A DNA stretch of 64,000 nt from Aldrovandia affinis. Lineage: Eukaryota; Chordata; Actinopteri; Notacanthiformes; Halosauridae. The stretch covers positions 1,859,060 through 1,923,059 of the forward strand of contig JAINUG010000086.1 in assembly GCA_029706075.1 (NCBI GenBank). The letters are read 5' to 3'. The notes below the pieces were generated by a model. That model saw only the letters and a program-made list of their open reading frames with translations, was not told the DNA's origin and made no database searches. Below are positions 22,720 through 32,938 of the stretch, piece by piece. Position numbers and translations under genes: made by a program. Numbering within the stretch: the stretch's first letter is position 1; each line of letters opens with the position of its first letter.

Positions 22720-22895
22720 CCCTATGTTCCCACAGCCCTATGTTCCCACAGCCATATGTTCCCTCAGGCCTACATCCCCCCCCCGTCATATTGCTGCAGT
22801 AATAGTGATCATCTTGGTTTCAGAGAGTTATTTAAGAACAAGGAACATTATACATATTTAGGAACATAGGGCTGTGGGAACATAGACACACTCCT
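22720..22895. repeat. Palindromic cluster of TATGTTCCCACAGCC units
   Basis: Three near-tandem 20-bp units (CCTATGTTCCCACAGCC, CTATGTTCCCACAGCC, ATATGTTCCCTCAGGCC) at 22720-22770 are followed about 100 bp later by the inverse complement AGGAACATAGGGCTGTGGG at 22860-22880. This gives a fold-back structure typical of a MITE, but no clear target duplication was found. Confidence 0.55.
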
Positions 22896-22979
22896 GTTTA
22901 TTAGCAAAGTAAAATGAGCAGGATAACAAAGAAATAAAATATGCTGGTAATACTAACTTGTTCTTTTACTTCTGTTCAC

Positions 22980-23075
22980 TTTTGCCTTTACGTTTACGTT
23001 TAGCATTTATGCTTACGCTTACATTTTCGTTTACGTTTTACATTTATGCTTACGATTACGTTTACGCTTACGGTC
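22980..23075. repeat. Degenerate (TTTACG)n-like hexamer array
   Basis: Repeated TTTACG, CTTACG and ATTTACG-type units (CTTTACGTTTACGTTTAGC, GCTTACGCTTACA, CGTTTACGTTTTAC, CGATTACGTTTACGC). It resembles a decayed hexamer satellite. Confidence 0.6.
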
Positions 23076-23719
23076 AAAAACTGTAGTGCTCCGAGGCTCC
23101 TAAAGCTTCCACATTCTACTTCCTCACTACCTTAAATGAAATGCTTCACTATAAATAGCAGTGCATTATGGGCGATACCTGGCTTAAAGGACCACCAGCA
23201 GCAATAAAACTTAAAGTGATATTCCACATTTCAAAAATATAAATAATATGTAAATACATAACTATGAACTTATTTCATACAACATATACATTTAGATCCT
23301 TTTAAACAAAACTTATTTCTGGCTCCTACACCAACATTAACACAAATGTTTAATTTTCTAAGTAAAACATACTATACTATACTATTATGAGAACATTCAC
23401 AATTCTATAAGTTATCAGCAATGTTAAATATCTATGCAGTAGTTCACTTAATTAACAAGGAATTAAATTCTTAAACTATTGACTATTGAGATTCAGACTT
23501 TGTTTTCCTACAATTTATCATTAAAAAAACCAACAATATCCAAAACCACTTGGATTCAATCAGTATTTGTCTAATGCAAATGTTCCTATTTTCCCCTCAT
23601 AAACTCTTCATTTATTTAGGCAACTGCTGAACTTGCTAAACTGTTTGTAAAAAGAAGAAAAGCTTTATATTTACTCAAAGTCAGGGACAAATCCTGATTG
23701 AATCCAGGTGTCATACATG
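23076..23719. other. Unique AT-rich DNA, no gene seen
   Basis: No coding signal or recognised repeat. Confidence 0.4.
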
Positions 23720-23866
23720 TTTGTCAGTGTCAGGTGCGGGACAAACCCCAGCCACCCTCCACTAAGATTCCTAATCCTTTTTTTATATTAGGATTCCACC
23801 CCCAGGACAACCCAAACAGCACGCAGACAGGCAAGTAGAACAAGATACAATATTTATTGATTAAAA
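23720..23866 (-). repeat. LTR-like 3'-end repeat, copy 1
   Basis: About 145 bp closely matching 27973-28116. On the minus strand it carries AATAAA (within AATCAATAAATATTG) followed by a segment ending in CACCTGACACTGACA, as the 3' end of an LTR would. Homology between copies stops at ATTTATTGATT, so they are not two full LTRs of one element. Confidence 0.5.
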
Positions 23867-24494
23867 TTCATGAAAGGTAGGACAGACAGTATTCCTACTC
23901 TGACCCCAATGTACTTGGTTCCCCCTACCCCACTGTAGCGACCGTAAAGGCAGGGCAGGTAAGCTCCACCCCACTCTCACCATAAGGCGGCAACCTGCTT
24001 AACCAAAAAAAGCACACTGCACTCCACACAGCACACTCCCCTGTTCCACACACACTTTGAGGGAGGGGTATTTACACATAATTTCCCCCCCACTACCCAT
24101 TGGCAACCACTCCGCCAAACCGTTCCTCTAGATACTGCCGCCCCTTAATCCCCCTTCCCCCAGGAACCAATAATTGGGGCCCTCTATCACACCCACACCA
24201 ACACAACACCCATCACAAAAGAAACACAAAAATAATGAAAAGGGAAAGAAAACCACACTGGGGAGGTCGCACCAGCCCAAGCTCCCCCCAAAAGAAAAAT
24301 AAATAAATTGAAAGTTCTTCCAGCTGGCCTCCCCACTCCAATCACGGCCGCTCTACTCCGGCAACAGCTAGCCTCTCCTCGTCTGGCCACGCCCCCTCCA
24401 GATCCATGCTTGCACGCAGTTCAGGTGACAAATACTGGAAGGAAATAACAGCGCTTTCAGGAAGAGCGATTTCGCTGTGCTACGATGTTCACGC
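23867..24494. other. C-rich spacer, no gene seen
   Basis: Poly-C runs and pyrimidine-rich sequence on the plus strand; possibly the rest of an older LTR in minus orientation. No coding signal. It is the immediate target region of the LTR element that begins at 24495. Confidence 0.35.
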
Positions 24495-25121
24495 TGTGGC
24501 AGCCCGATGGGCTGCACTAGGAAATGGCTGCCTGGCCTACAACACATGGCAGCCATTTTCACTACATTTCCCAGCATGCCACCGCAACACCTGAATGAAG
24601 TCAGGCATGGGGAGCTAACGACCAGCTGAAGGCCATTGCAAGGCCTATTTAAAGGACTCGCTCCCAGCACACAGCAGAAGAGGAGTCGGAACGTGCGTGG
24701 GAAGGAGTGGTGTGAAGAGAGAGAGTTTTGAAGAGAGAGAGTTTTGAGAGAGAGTTTTGAGAGAGAGTTTTGAGAGAGAGTTTTGAGAGAGTTTTTGGAG
24801 AGAGAGAGTTTTTGAGAGAGAGAGTTTTGAAAGTGTGTTTGTTTTTTGTGTTTGGATTTGGATTGCTGCTTTGGATTTTGACGACGGATTGGACAACGGA
24901 ACTTGGACCTGGATTGTGGATTTGGGTTACGGACATTGACAAAGAGACAAGGATTGTGGACTTTGTGTTTGTATTCCCCAAAAGACCCCACCCTGCGTTT
25001 CGTGTTTGTTCGTACAATAAATCATAATTGTTGCTGATATTACTGCCTCCTCCGTGTTCTTACACTTGCCTACGCCCTCTGCAAGGTCCGTGAGTGTCGC
25101 CCAACCCCTGGGGACACCACA
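24495..25121 (+). repeat. 5' LTR of the coiled-coil-bearing element
   Basis: 627 bp, TG...CA. It contains the TATA-like GGCCTATTTAAAGGACTC at about 24642-24659, a long GAGAGAGTTTTGA-type tandem stretch (24717-24835) and AATAAA at about 25016-25021 as polyadenylation signal. Compared with the 3' LTR it has an extra segment of about 31 bases just after TGTGGCAGCC. Confidence 0.92.
24717..24835 (+). repeat. GAGAGAGTTTTGA tandem repeat in the 5' LTR
   Basis: About eight loosely repeated units. The equivalent stretch in the 3' LTR (27285-27365) has fewer units, so the array changed in copy number after or during insertion. The Ser/Leu-rich frames on the opposite strand are artefacts of this repeat. 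Confidence 0.85.
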
Positions 25122-25123
25122 TA

Positions 25124-25140
25124 TGGTGGAGAACGCGGGC
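25124..25140 (+). promoter_or_regulatory. Primer-binding site
   Basis: TGGTGGAGAACGCGGGC starts two bases after the 5' LTR and begins with TGG, as needed to pair with a tRNA CCA end. The tRNA was not identified. Confidence 0.7.
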
Positions 25141-25207
25141 AGAGGGCACCTATAGGCAAGAGGAGGTAGTGCAGCAGGATTCTTCTTTGGTTTGTGCAAC
25201 GGACTCC

Positions 25208-27166
25208 ATGAAGGAAGAGATGGAGAGACTGAAAAGACGGGCAGCCATGGTGGAGGACCAATGGCGTGTCACCCTCCGTGAGGTCCAACAGCTGAAGCAG
25301 AGTGCCCAGCTTGAGCTGTGCAAGGCAAAGCTGGAGGTGAGCGCCTCAGAGGAGCGCCACCTGCTGGCCGTGATGAAGTTACGAGAGGAGCACCACATGG
25401 ACTCCCTGGGAGCGCTGGGAATCATGGCTGGGGAGATGGAAAAGGAGAAGGCGTCCCATGGCGATGAGATGAGGCGTGTCGAGTCCCACAACCTGGCGCT
25501 CAAAGAGCAGGTGAGAGCCCTAACCCAGATGCGTGAGGATGAGCAGCGACAGTGTCTGAAGATGCAGGAGATGAACGTGGAGCTGCAGCAGAGGCAGACC
25601 GAGCAGGAGAAGCTCCTGGCCCAGAGAGATGACGTCAGCTCCCAGCTGCAGGAGGTGAACCGCGCCAACAGCCGGCTCCTGGAGCAGCTGACTGAACTGG
25701 GCCAAGAGAAGGACAAACTCCAGCAGGAGCTGGAGGAGACCAGGAAGATGGCGGACAAGCGCAAGGCCATGCTGGACGAGCTGGCCATCGACGTGGCGCA
25801 GGAGAAGTCGCGGCACAAGGAGGAGCTGAGCGACGCGTGGCTGCAGCACGAGAAGGAGGTGCTGGGCGTGCGGGCGCGCTACAAGAAGGAGCTGTGCGGC
25901 CTGCACGAGGACAAGAAACGCACTGAGGAGGAGATCCGCTCACAGCTCCGCGACGAGAAGGCCCGCACTCGGGAGCTGGAGAGCATACAGCAGACGGTGG
26001 AGAAGCTGCAGGCTCAAATCCAGTCCATGGAGGGCACCAAGGGATGGTTCGAGCGCAGACTCAAAGAGGCGGATGAGACGGCGGAGAAGAGTGCGCTGGA
26101 GCACCAGGAGCAGGTCCAGAAGCTGCAGCTGGAGCAAACCGCACAGCTTCAGGGGAAAATGGCGGAGATGGAAGCCCAGCAGCGGGCCACAGAGAATGCA
26201 TTTCGGGAAGTACTGAAGGTCCAAGCCGAGACTGTGCTGGACCTACAAGACCGACTGAAAGGGGTGAGTGAAGAGCTGGACGTTGTAAAGTGTGTTCCTG
26301 TCACCCAAGACGCTAGCCCACAGGTGGAGTTCTCACAGCCAATGGAGCCAGCAGGAGAGGATGACCAGACATTGGAGTGGGGACAATGGTCCTCAGTCCC
26401 ACTCAGCCTGCCGGACCTTCAAGGGAGCCTAGAGGAGCTATGGGGGGACCATAGGGTTGAGGAAGGCCTCCTAATTAAGGCCGAGGCCTGTTTGAGCACC
26501 CGACCATCTCCTGACGTGGTAAGTCCATCTCCCTCACTAACATTAAAAAGAAAGAGAAGAAAAGTGGATATTGGAAATTCTCATCTGAAGAAAAATGGTA
26601 AACAAAATAGACTGACTTGTAAACGAAAGGACCGTGGGAAGCGTCTGTGGAAAGGAGATGCCAATATGAAAAATAAAGTAAAGAATAAAGCTAACCATCT
26701 GAAGAGTGTGTTTTCCCCAGTTACCCCACTTGACCACATGGAAGCAACGTGGCAGTGGCGGAAAAGGCCCAAGAGAGGACGCCAGATGATGAAGCTGCAT
26801 CACGTGCACTGGTGGAGCCATGGAACGTTGGTGAAGACCAGAACAGGAGCGGTGACCGCTCCGTCCATGGAGCCCAGAGCCTGTACCCACTGGTGGCCAT
26901 TTTGTGGCAGAAAAGGTGAGCAACTTGCGTCACTCATTAATGTCTGCCAGACATTTTTTCAGGCGAATGGAGATGGGATCTGGACGTTTGACCCGGGTGG
27001 AAAACTGCCTGAGTGGACCTGGAGAGGGGACCTCCTGGTGGCCGCTGGGAATAGGCCGCTCAGCCCTCCCAAGGTCAGAGCTGAGGAGGAGGGTGTGTGG
27101 CAGCCTACAACACATGGCAGCCATTTTCACTACATTTCCCAGCATGCCACCGCAACACCTGAATGA
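25208..27166 (+). CDS. Coiled-coil protein captured in an LTR retrotransposon, GRIPAP1/GRASP-1-like
   Basis: The likely start is ATG 25208 ([14 protein letters not shown]), the first Met downstream of the LTR and primer site. The frame is also open upstream to 25094. It gives 652 residues. Residues 1 to about 360 are almost continuous heptad-type coiled coil rich in Glu, Lys, Gln and Leu. Residues of about 155-289 ([69 protein letters not shown]) match in order what I remember of vertebrate GRIPAP1, a Rab4 effector of recycling endosomes that binds GRIP1. Then come an acidic linker (about 375-440), a basic tract [13 protein letters not shown] that could be a nuclear signal, and a Trp-rich tail; the last 20 or so residues are encoded by the 3' LTR. 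The GC-rich, intronless frame in AT-rich surroundings indicates captured mRNA. Protein function in the element is unknown. Expression would depend on the LTR promoter. Confidence 0.75.
   Translation: MKEEMERLKRRAAMVEDQWRVTLREVQQLKQSAQLELCKAKLEVSASEERHLLAVMKLREEHHMDSLGALGIMAGEMEKEKASHGDEMRRVESHNLALKEQVRALTQMREDEQRQCLKMQEMNVELQQRQTEQEKLLAQRDDVSSQLQEVNRANSRLLEQLTELGQEKDKLQQELEETRKMADKRKAMLDELAIDVAQEKSRHKEELSDAWLQHEKEVLGVRARYKKELCGLHEDKKRTEEEIRSQLRDEKARTRELESIQQTVEKLQAQIQSMEGTKGWFERRLKEADETAEKSALEHQEQVQKLQLEQTAQLQGKMAEMEAQQRATENAFREVLKVQAETVLDLQDRLKGVSEELDVVKCVPVTQDASPQVEFSQPMEPAGEDDQTLEWGQWSSVPLSLPDLQGSLEELWGDHRVEEGLLIKAEACLSTRPSPDVVSPSPSLTLKRKRRKVDIGNSHLKKNGKQNRLTCKRKDRGKRLWKGDANMKNKVKNKANHLKSVFSPVTPLDHMEATWQWRKRPKRGRQMMKLHHVHWWSHGTLVKTRTGAVTAPSMEPRACTHWWPFCGRKGEQLASLINVCQTFFQANGDGIWTFDPGGKLPEWTWRGDLLVAAGNRPLSPPKVRAEEEGVWQPTTHGSHFHYISQHATATPE
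27083..27093 (+). promoter_or_regulatory. Polypurine tract
   Basis: GAGGAGGAGGG lies two bases before the 3' LTR start, the position expected for the plus-strand primer of an LTR element. Confidence 0.75.
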
Positions 27167-27658
27167 AGTCAGGCATGGGGAGCTAACGACCAGCTGAAGG
27201 CCATTGCAAGGCCTATTTAAAGGACTCGCTCCCAGCACACAGCAGAAGAGGAGTCGGAACGTGCGTGGGAAGGAGTGGTGTGAAGAGAGAGAGTTTTGAG
27301 AGAGTTTTGAGAGAGTTTTTTGAGAGAGTTTTTGGAGAGAGAGAGTTTTTGAGAGAGAGAGTTTTGAAAGTGTGTTTGTTTTTTGTGTTTGGATTTGGAT
27401 TGCTGCTTTGGATTTTGACGACGGATTGGACAACGGAATTTGGACCTGGATTGTGGATTTGGATTACGGACATTGACAAAGAGACAAGGATTGTGGACTT
27501 TGTGTTTGTATTCCCCAAAAGACCCCACCCTGCGTTTCGTGTTTGTTCGTACAATAAATCATAATTGTTGCTGATATTACTGCCTCCTCCGTGTTCTTAC
27601 ACTTGCCTACGCCCTCTGCAAGGTCCGTGAGTGTCGCCCAACCCCTGGGGACACCACA
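27096..27658 (+). repeat. 3' LTR of the coiled-coil-bearing element
   Basis: 563 bp, TGTGGCAGCC...GACACCACA, followed by the target duplication ACGC. It has the same TATA-like box and AATAAA as the 5' LTR. It lacks the extra ~31 bases near the start and has a shorter GAGAGTTTT array. Confidence 0.92.
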
Positions 27659-27662
27659 ACGC

Positions 27663-27972
27663 ACACACAACACAGCTGGGCACTTCCTTGTCATGGTGGA
27701 GTGGAGCTCCATTGTCAGCCAATTCTCCACCCTGGGATTTCCGCCTGGTTCTGTCATCACAGCTCGCTCGCTTGATCCTTTGCGATCCAGCACTCTCCAC
27801 TCCAGAAACTCAAACTAAATAATTAAAAAATTTAAAAAACTAAAAACAAAGGCATACACACATTCCCACCAGCACCACCCAGGGGCGCTACCCCCTGTGG
27901 GGGCAGCTAACTGCTCACCATTTTCCATGCTGCAAGGGCGCCCCTAGTGGTGGATCCTGCCGACTATTCCAA
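27663..27972. other. Spacer, no gene seen
   Basis: Continuation of the target sequence that was joined to 24494 before the LTR element inserted. It has an A-rich run at 27815-27850 and the common CACCACCCAGGGGCGCTAC-type sequence. No gene. Confidence 0.4.
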
Positions 27973-28116
27973 ATTTGTCGGTGTCAGGTGTGGGACGAAC
28001 CCCATCCACCCTCCACTAAGATTCCCAATCCTTTTTTTATATCAGGATTCCACCCACAGGACAACCCAAACAGCACGCAGACAGGTAAGTAAAACAAGAT
28101 ACAATATTTATTGATT
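27973..28116 (-). repeat. LTR-like 3'-end repeat, copy 2
   Basis: Same repeat as 23720-23866 with scattered substitutions, in the same orientation, including the AATAAA complement in ACAATATTTATTGATT. The two copies lie on either side of the LTR element but are independent of its target duplication. Confidence 0.5.
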
Positions 28117-30859
28117 GCCACTGACCTCACCGCACGTCACTGGAGGGGAGGCGATAGAGAGCAGAGTGAGGGTGAAACACAGTGGCCTGGATTCAATCAG
28201 CATTTGTCCTTAATATGTGATTCACAAACATCGTAGTTAAGGAGAAACGTTGTTTGAATCCAGTCCAGTGAGTTCATTACAGTGACATTTGCACCAACGC
28301 AGTGAGAAACAAAAAAGTTTACCCAGACGGAACTTTATTTTCACTCGCTCTTAAAACTGGAAGTCTTTCAGCATCTTAAAAGCTTAAATGGTGTGCAGAT
28401 GTTGAGAGAATATAAATCCACGCGGGGTGTCTATGAGCCATCAATCATTGCTGGTTGATGCTCATGCATTTAAAAGTCTAATATCCCTCCACTCTACTAA
28501 GAATTTTTATATAAGAGAACAGCCATACAATGAAACAGGGAGAACTCAAGGGGAAACGGTGCCAGCAGACATTCCAAAAATATTTTTCTATCTTTCAAGA
28601 GTACTGACTAAAAAGCACCTGCTATGAATGCAACATTTTTTTCCAGCTGCAGAGTGTTCAGCATACACCATGCATCTTGCACACGCCTCGGCTTTCATAC
28701 TCCCAGCGCCCTGCTGTTTTGCTCCTCATGATCTCCTTCATAATTGCCAGGGTTTCTGCATGTGCAGAATCAAAGTAACCTCCGCGATATCTGTGCAGTG
28801 CGTTGCCGATGGCTACCCTTTCTTCCAAAGTTATATAATCTCCCCACCTCATCTGGATTCCTGAACTGTGCTGGCATACCTTTGTAGTCTACTTTGACAG
28901 CTCCACCAGAGCAAGCCTTGTTTGTGTGTGGCGTCTGAGAGATCCCGTGAATCTCTACATGTGTGTTTCTCGTCATTGTTGTTTCTATCAGAGGTTTTGT
29001 GAATCTACTGCAGCAGACTCATAACCTTATTGTGGGTGCATGCATCGCAAGTTTGTGTACATATTCTCCAAGTTAGGTAAAAGTCAAACAAACAGATTTA
29101 TTAGGAATGAACCAGTGGGGGTAAAGTAATAGACAGATCATGTGTTTATTTATTTCGTTTCTTAACCAAATTTGAACCCCAATGTTTTTCTTTTTCTCCC
29201 AGTTCAGAATTTAAAATTGTTTTTGCAGGCTTGTCTCATCACAAAACAAAATGTTTTTATTGACATTGACTCTATTTTCTGTATGTTTTTTCAATAGTGA
29301 TATTTTATTCAGCTAGGGACTGTGGGATACAGGGCAGGGAAGCAACAGCAGCACCAAGGTTTAACTTTCAACCTTCCACTTTAAACATTCCAAATCATTT
29401 TCCACTTCTTTAAGCCACACTTTTTAATTCCTCAGTGTAGTAGCCTCTGTGCTCTTTTTTTTAGATTAGAAAAATAACTTTTTTTACTGTGTGGTCATTC
29501 AAAAATAAGTTTATAGCAATCATAAACTATTTGCTGTGCCCTCCAGGCCAAGAGCAATATTACACAGAAGCAGCCACATTTTCTCAAAGGGACCACACTG
29601 CATTTCTAAAAATGGCAAGATGAGGGTTTGGCATTTGAAATACTGGACTGTGTGACATCAGGCATAATCGAGAATGCTTTCGATTAAACCATCATGGAAA
29701 TACAAACTTGTGTATTGAGATTCAATGCACTTTTTGTTTGTCGTTCACTGTGAGAATGGTCTTCCCTTCTTTTCACTTCTTGACCCCAACCCCCATTTAT
29801 CATCTACAGCTGATCCCCACCTTCCTTAATCTCCCAGTCATTTTCCGACTGATATCGAAGGCCTCGATAAAATCTCTTTAAAGAAATCCTCAAATGCTTC
29901 TTGTGTCCCGATAGCTTACAGACAAATTCTCACTCTCACTGGTTGAGACTGGAGTGTCTCAAAAATTCCAACATTAGCTTGATTATTCCCATGCCAAACT
30001 GTGGCAAATCAAAATGCCAACTAGTATGCCTGTTTAATACATTTCAGAACAGTTTAGTTAACACCCCTTTGTTACATATTCCACCCCATTATTTAATATA
30101 TATTTGAACATGTATTATGCCCCATAGCTTTCCACATTAAATTAATCTAGTTACTTGCTTAATATTAGCATACCTTGCTTGCAAGCTACCTAGCTGGCTA
30201 ACTGTTTCTTCTAATATTTTCTTGCTCTCAGTAGCCACAGCCAGATACGTCCGGCCGCAGACAATGTTGATAGATTTATTTTCCGTAATCACGGAACAAA
30301 TTGTACATAATGTAACAATATTTCAGTGCTGATTCCAGTTTAATCCTGCCATGCGTGACCATTACCATAACATGATAATAAAGGAATACATAAGTAGTTT
30401 TACAGCACATTTACATTTACCGGCTATCATAAAGTTACACGTTTTTTGGTGGTCAGGATAATACAGAGTCAGGATTATGACCGAGTGGGCCTGTTCTCAA
30501 GTAGCCTAAAAACCTCTTCATGATCACAGTTACCATGGAAATGACATACTTTTTTTGCAAACACACTTTTTAATTAATTTTGGGGATAGCTGAACACTCT
30601 TTTGCCTGTGAGTTGACACAAATATTGATTGAATCCAGGCCTGGAAGCAGGTTCTAGACTGCTTTGATTGGGGGGACAGTAAGAGATGTTGATTAGTGTT
30701 AATATGAGTGTTCTTTAGGACTGTAAGCTATAACGTGCACTGTTTTATGTTTTTTATCTAAAACCATAATAATTAATACATAAACCTATCATTTCTTAAA
30801 TTTTAAACCCTCCTCCACTCCCCCTCTTAGAGTAGGACAACTTTATTCATGTCCAATTA
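28117..30859. other. Mostly unique DNA with an unrecognised short coding-like patch
   Basis: The minus strand at 28658-28976 has two overlapping open frames (RWGDYITLEERVAIGNALHR...; MTRNTHVEIHGISQTPHTNK...) with protein-like composition, but I do not recognise them. They could be a decayed exon or element. The rest shows no coding signal. The block 'gattgaatccaggcctgga' type sequence recurs near 28190 and 30630. Confidence 0.35.
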
Positions 30860-31379
30860 TGTAGTGGGGATTGAAGGTGGAAGAACCACACGCAGATCTC
30901 ACGAGTATCTCAAAGCTGAACGCAAGCGATCAGCCACTAAATCTGAGAACAGACTAGGGAGCGGGGAGAACAGATAGAAAAGAAAAGGAATAAGGAAACC
31001 CGGGTACAAAACTCCACAGGAATAAACCCAACAGAAACAACCCGAATAGGGCAAACACTCCTCACCGAGGAGCTATGGCAAAAGAAAACAAATGACTACT
31101 GAGACTTTCGCTCTGGGGGACATTAGCCCCAACAAACAAAAAATAACTTCTTAAAGGAAACCACTGAAGTGGTGAGCTTAAAACCCTTTACCTGGAGACG
31201 ATTAATCTCCCTAAAAGTCCACCACAGAGTGGTGAAGCTAAACCTTTATTTTAAGATAAATAAGTTTGTTCTTTTCTCTTTTTAATAAGAGAAACCACAG
31301 AGTGGTCAAGCTAAACCTTTGTTCAGAATACCCGCTAGTTTACACAGAAGCGTTTGAGTGAGGGAAGAAGAGACCTTAA

Positions 31380-32938
31380 CCCCCTGAGGTCGGCTGGATC
31401 GGTGCCGATCCCAGCAGCAATACAAGTATATTACTATTTCTAACTTCGCGATATTTTATCATACACACGCGGCAAAAACATTGACAGAAACCTTAGAATC
31501 GCGACTTTCCGATTTGAGCACTGGCAAATCAAATGGGATTTTTTAAATTAGCTTAATTAGACCAAAAGTAAACCTTGCTTTTTACTCTGTTTTTTACCTT
31601 TTAGTAACGTCCCCCTTCTATTGACATGTTAACGAGGTGCTAATTTCGGGAGGGGTCGGGCCATGTGTGAAAACGCCGGCATAAACAACACAAACTGAAG
31701 AGGACAGTCTATGCTGATATTTATTTTATTTCGCTTTGTTTTCAAATACTCGTGAAAATATATATAAATTCAGCGTCTTGTGACTACATATTCCGCATGT
31801 CGCAATGTAACAAATTGCAATAGGCACAGAAAATACTTTTCAAACAGCCTAAAATGTTATAAAATATATCGTATGTCTGTGTTTACGCTTGCAATCTGCC
31901 AGCAACAGTATATTCACGAGTATATTTTCAAATACTCGTGAAAATATATGAATTCGCGTCTTGTGACTACATATTCCGCATGTCGCAATGTAACAAATTG
32001 CAATAGGCACACAAAATACTTTTCAAACAGCGTAAAATGTTATAAAATATATCGTATGTCTGTGTCTGCCAGCAACAGTCTATGCTATTTATTTTATTTC
32101 GCTTGTTTTTTTATTTTTTTTACATCTTGTCTGTGTTTACGCTTGCAATCTGCCAGCAACAGTCTATGCTGATATTAATTTTATTTCGCTTGTTTTCAAA
32201 TACTCGTGAAAATATAGCCTATGAATATCGCGTGTTGTGACGCCAAACATTCCGCGTGTTGCAACGTAACAAAGAGCCAAAATGGCGGCTGCTGACAAGA
32301 AGCGCTTGTCGTGAAAGGAGAAATGGTAACTCAAATATTGCTTAGCCATTTAAAATCTAAATGGTTGTTTTAACTCTAAAGAGGCATGAAATCACAAAAA
32401 AAGTTTAATTGGAAGACGCTTTTTTTTCCTTGGGTCTCAGGATGGCCTTTTGAGAGAGAGATGGCCCATCTGACAGATCTTAGAGGTGTGGACAATGAAT
32501 AATGAATATTCAGGTATTTAGCATTTAGCCCTCCCACAGCCTGAAATAAATGTGACCAGTTCTGATAAAAACAGGTTTTTAGCTATTTAGATCTCAGATG
32601 TGCTAAACTATTTTCACACCCTTACATAACCAAGACCTTGGTGAACAAACGCACATTGGCAAGACAATTCGTCACTATAGTTTAGTGTGTGCTTTCACAT
32701 CTTTTGTGACAGCAGAAAAATTTACTATTTTTAACTTGTGTGTTTGTAGATCTATTTACAAGCTGCATATGATACTGACCAAACTATTGATGGCATACCA
32801 ATGTAGCTGTGATTGTCCTTCAAATTAAAATATCAAACACTTTGGAGTAAGTGTGTGTTAAATTGATGAAATTGAGATAAATATCAGACCATGCCAAAAT
32901 CAAAAAACATCTAAAAGCTTAGCACGGACCTCAGGGGG
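31380..32938. mobile_element. piggyBac-like TTAA element, copy 1
   Basis: It is flanked by TTAA (31376-31379 and 32939-32942) with inverted termini CCCCCTGAGGTC and GACCTCAGGGGG. It shares long blocks with the copy at 52856-54534 (AACTTCGCGATATTTTATC, TTGAGCACTGGCAAATCAAA, AAATATCAAACACTTTGG and others). Just inside the left end is the palindrome GGATCGGTGCCGATCC. The region matching the transposase first exon of copy 2 is missing and replaced by tandem duplications, so the copy is non-autonomous. Confidence 0.88.
31740..32215. repeat. Internal tandem duplications in piggyBac-like copy 1
   Basis: CAAATACTCGTGAAAATATA recurs at about 31742, 31926 and 32197. TTTACGCTTGCAATCTGCC and CCAGCAACAGTCTATGCT recur between them. 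About 2.5 irregular units of 185-270 bp are absent from the copy at 52856. Confidence 0.8.

Larger units (their letters stand above)
24495..27658 (+). mobile_element. Complete non-autonomous LTR retrotransposon carrying a captured coiled-coil gene
   Basis: The element has two LTRs (24495-25121 and 27096-27658), both beginning TGTGGCAGCC and ending GACACCACA, with an exact 4-bp target duplication ACGC (24491-24494 and 27659-27662). A primer-binding site starts two bases after the 5' LTR and a purine tract precedes the 3' LTR. The internal region (25122-27095, about 1.97 kb) has no gag, protease, reverse transcriptase or integrase. It is filled by one long frame (25208-27166). In the last 300 bp the LTRs differ by only a couple of substitutions, so the insertion is recent. 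Larger differences are about 31 extra bases near the start of the 5' LTR and different numbers of GAGAGTTTT units. Mobilisation must have relied on enzymes from another element with related LTRs. Confidence 0.92.

Noticed and set aside
24368-25017. Ser/Leu-rich minus-strand frames, repeated at 26930-27554
   Set aside because: They are translations of the GAGAGAGTTTTG tandem repeat and LTR sequence in both LTRs.
25150-26224. Long minus-strand frames opposite the coiled-coil gene
   Set aside because: They arise because heptad-rich GC-biased coding sequence leaves antisense frames open; no independent motif.
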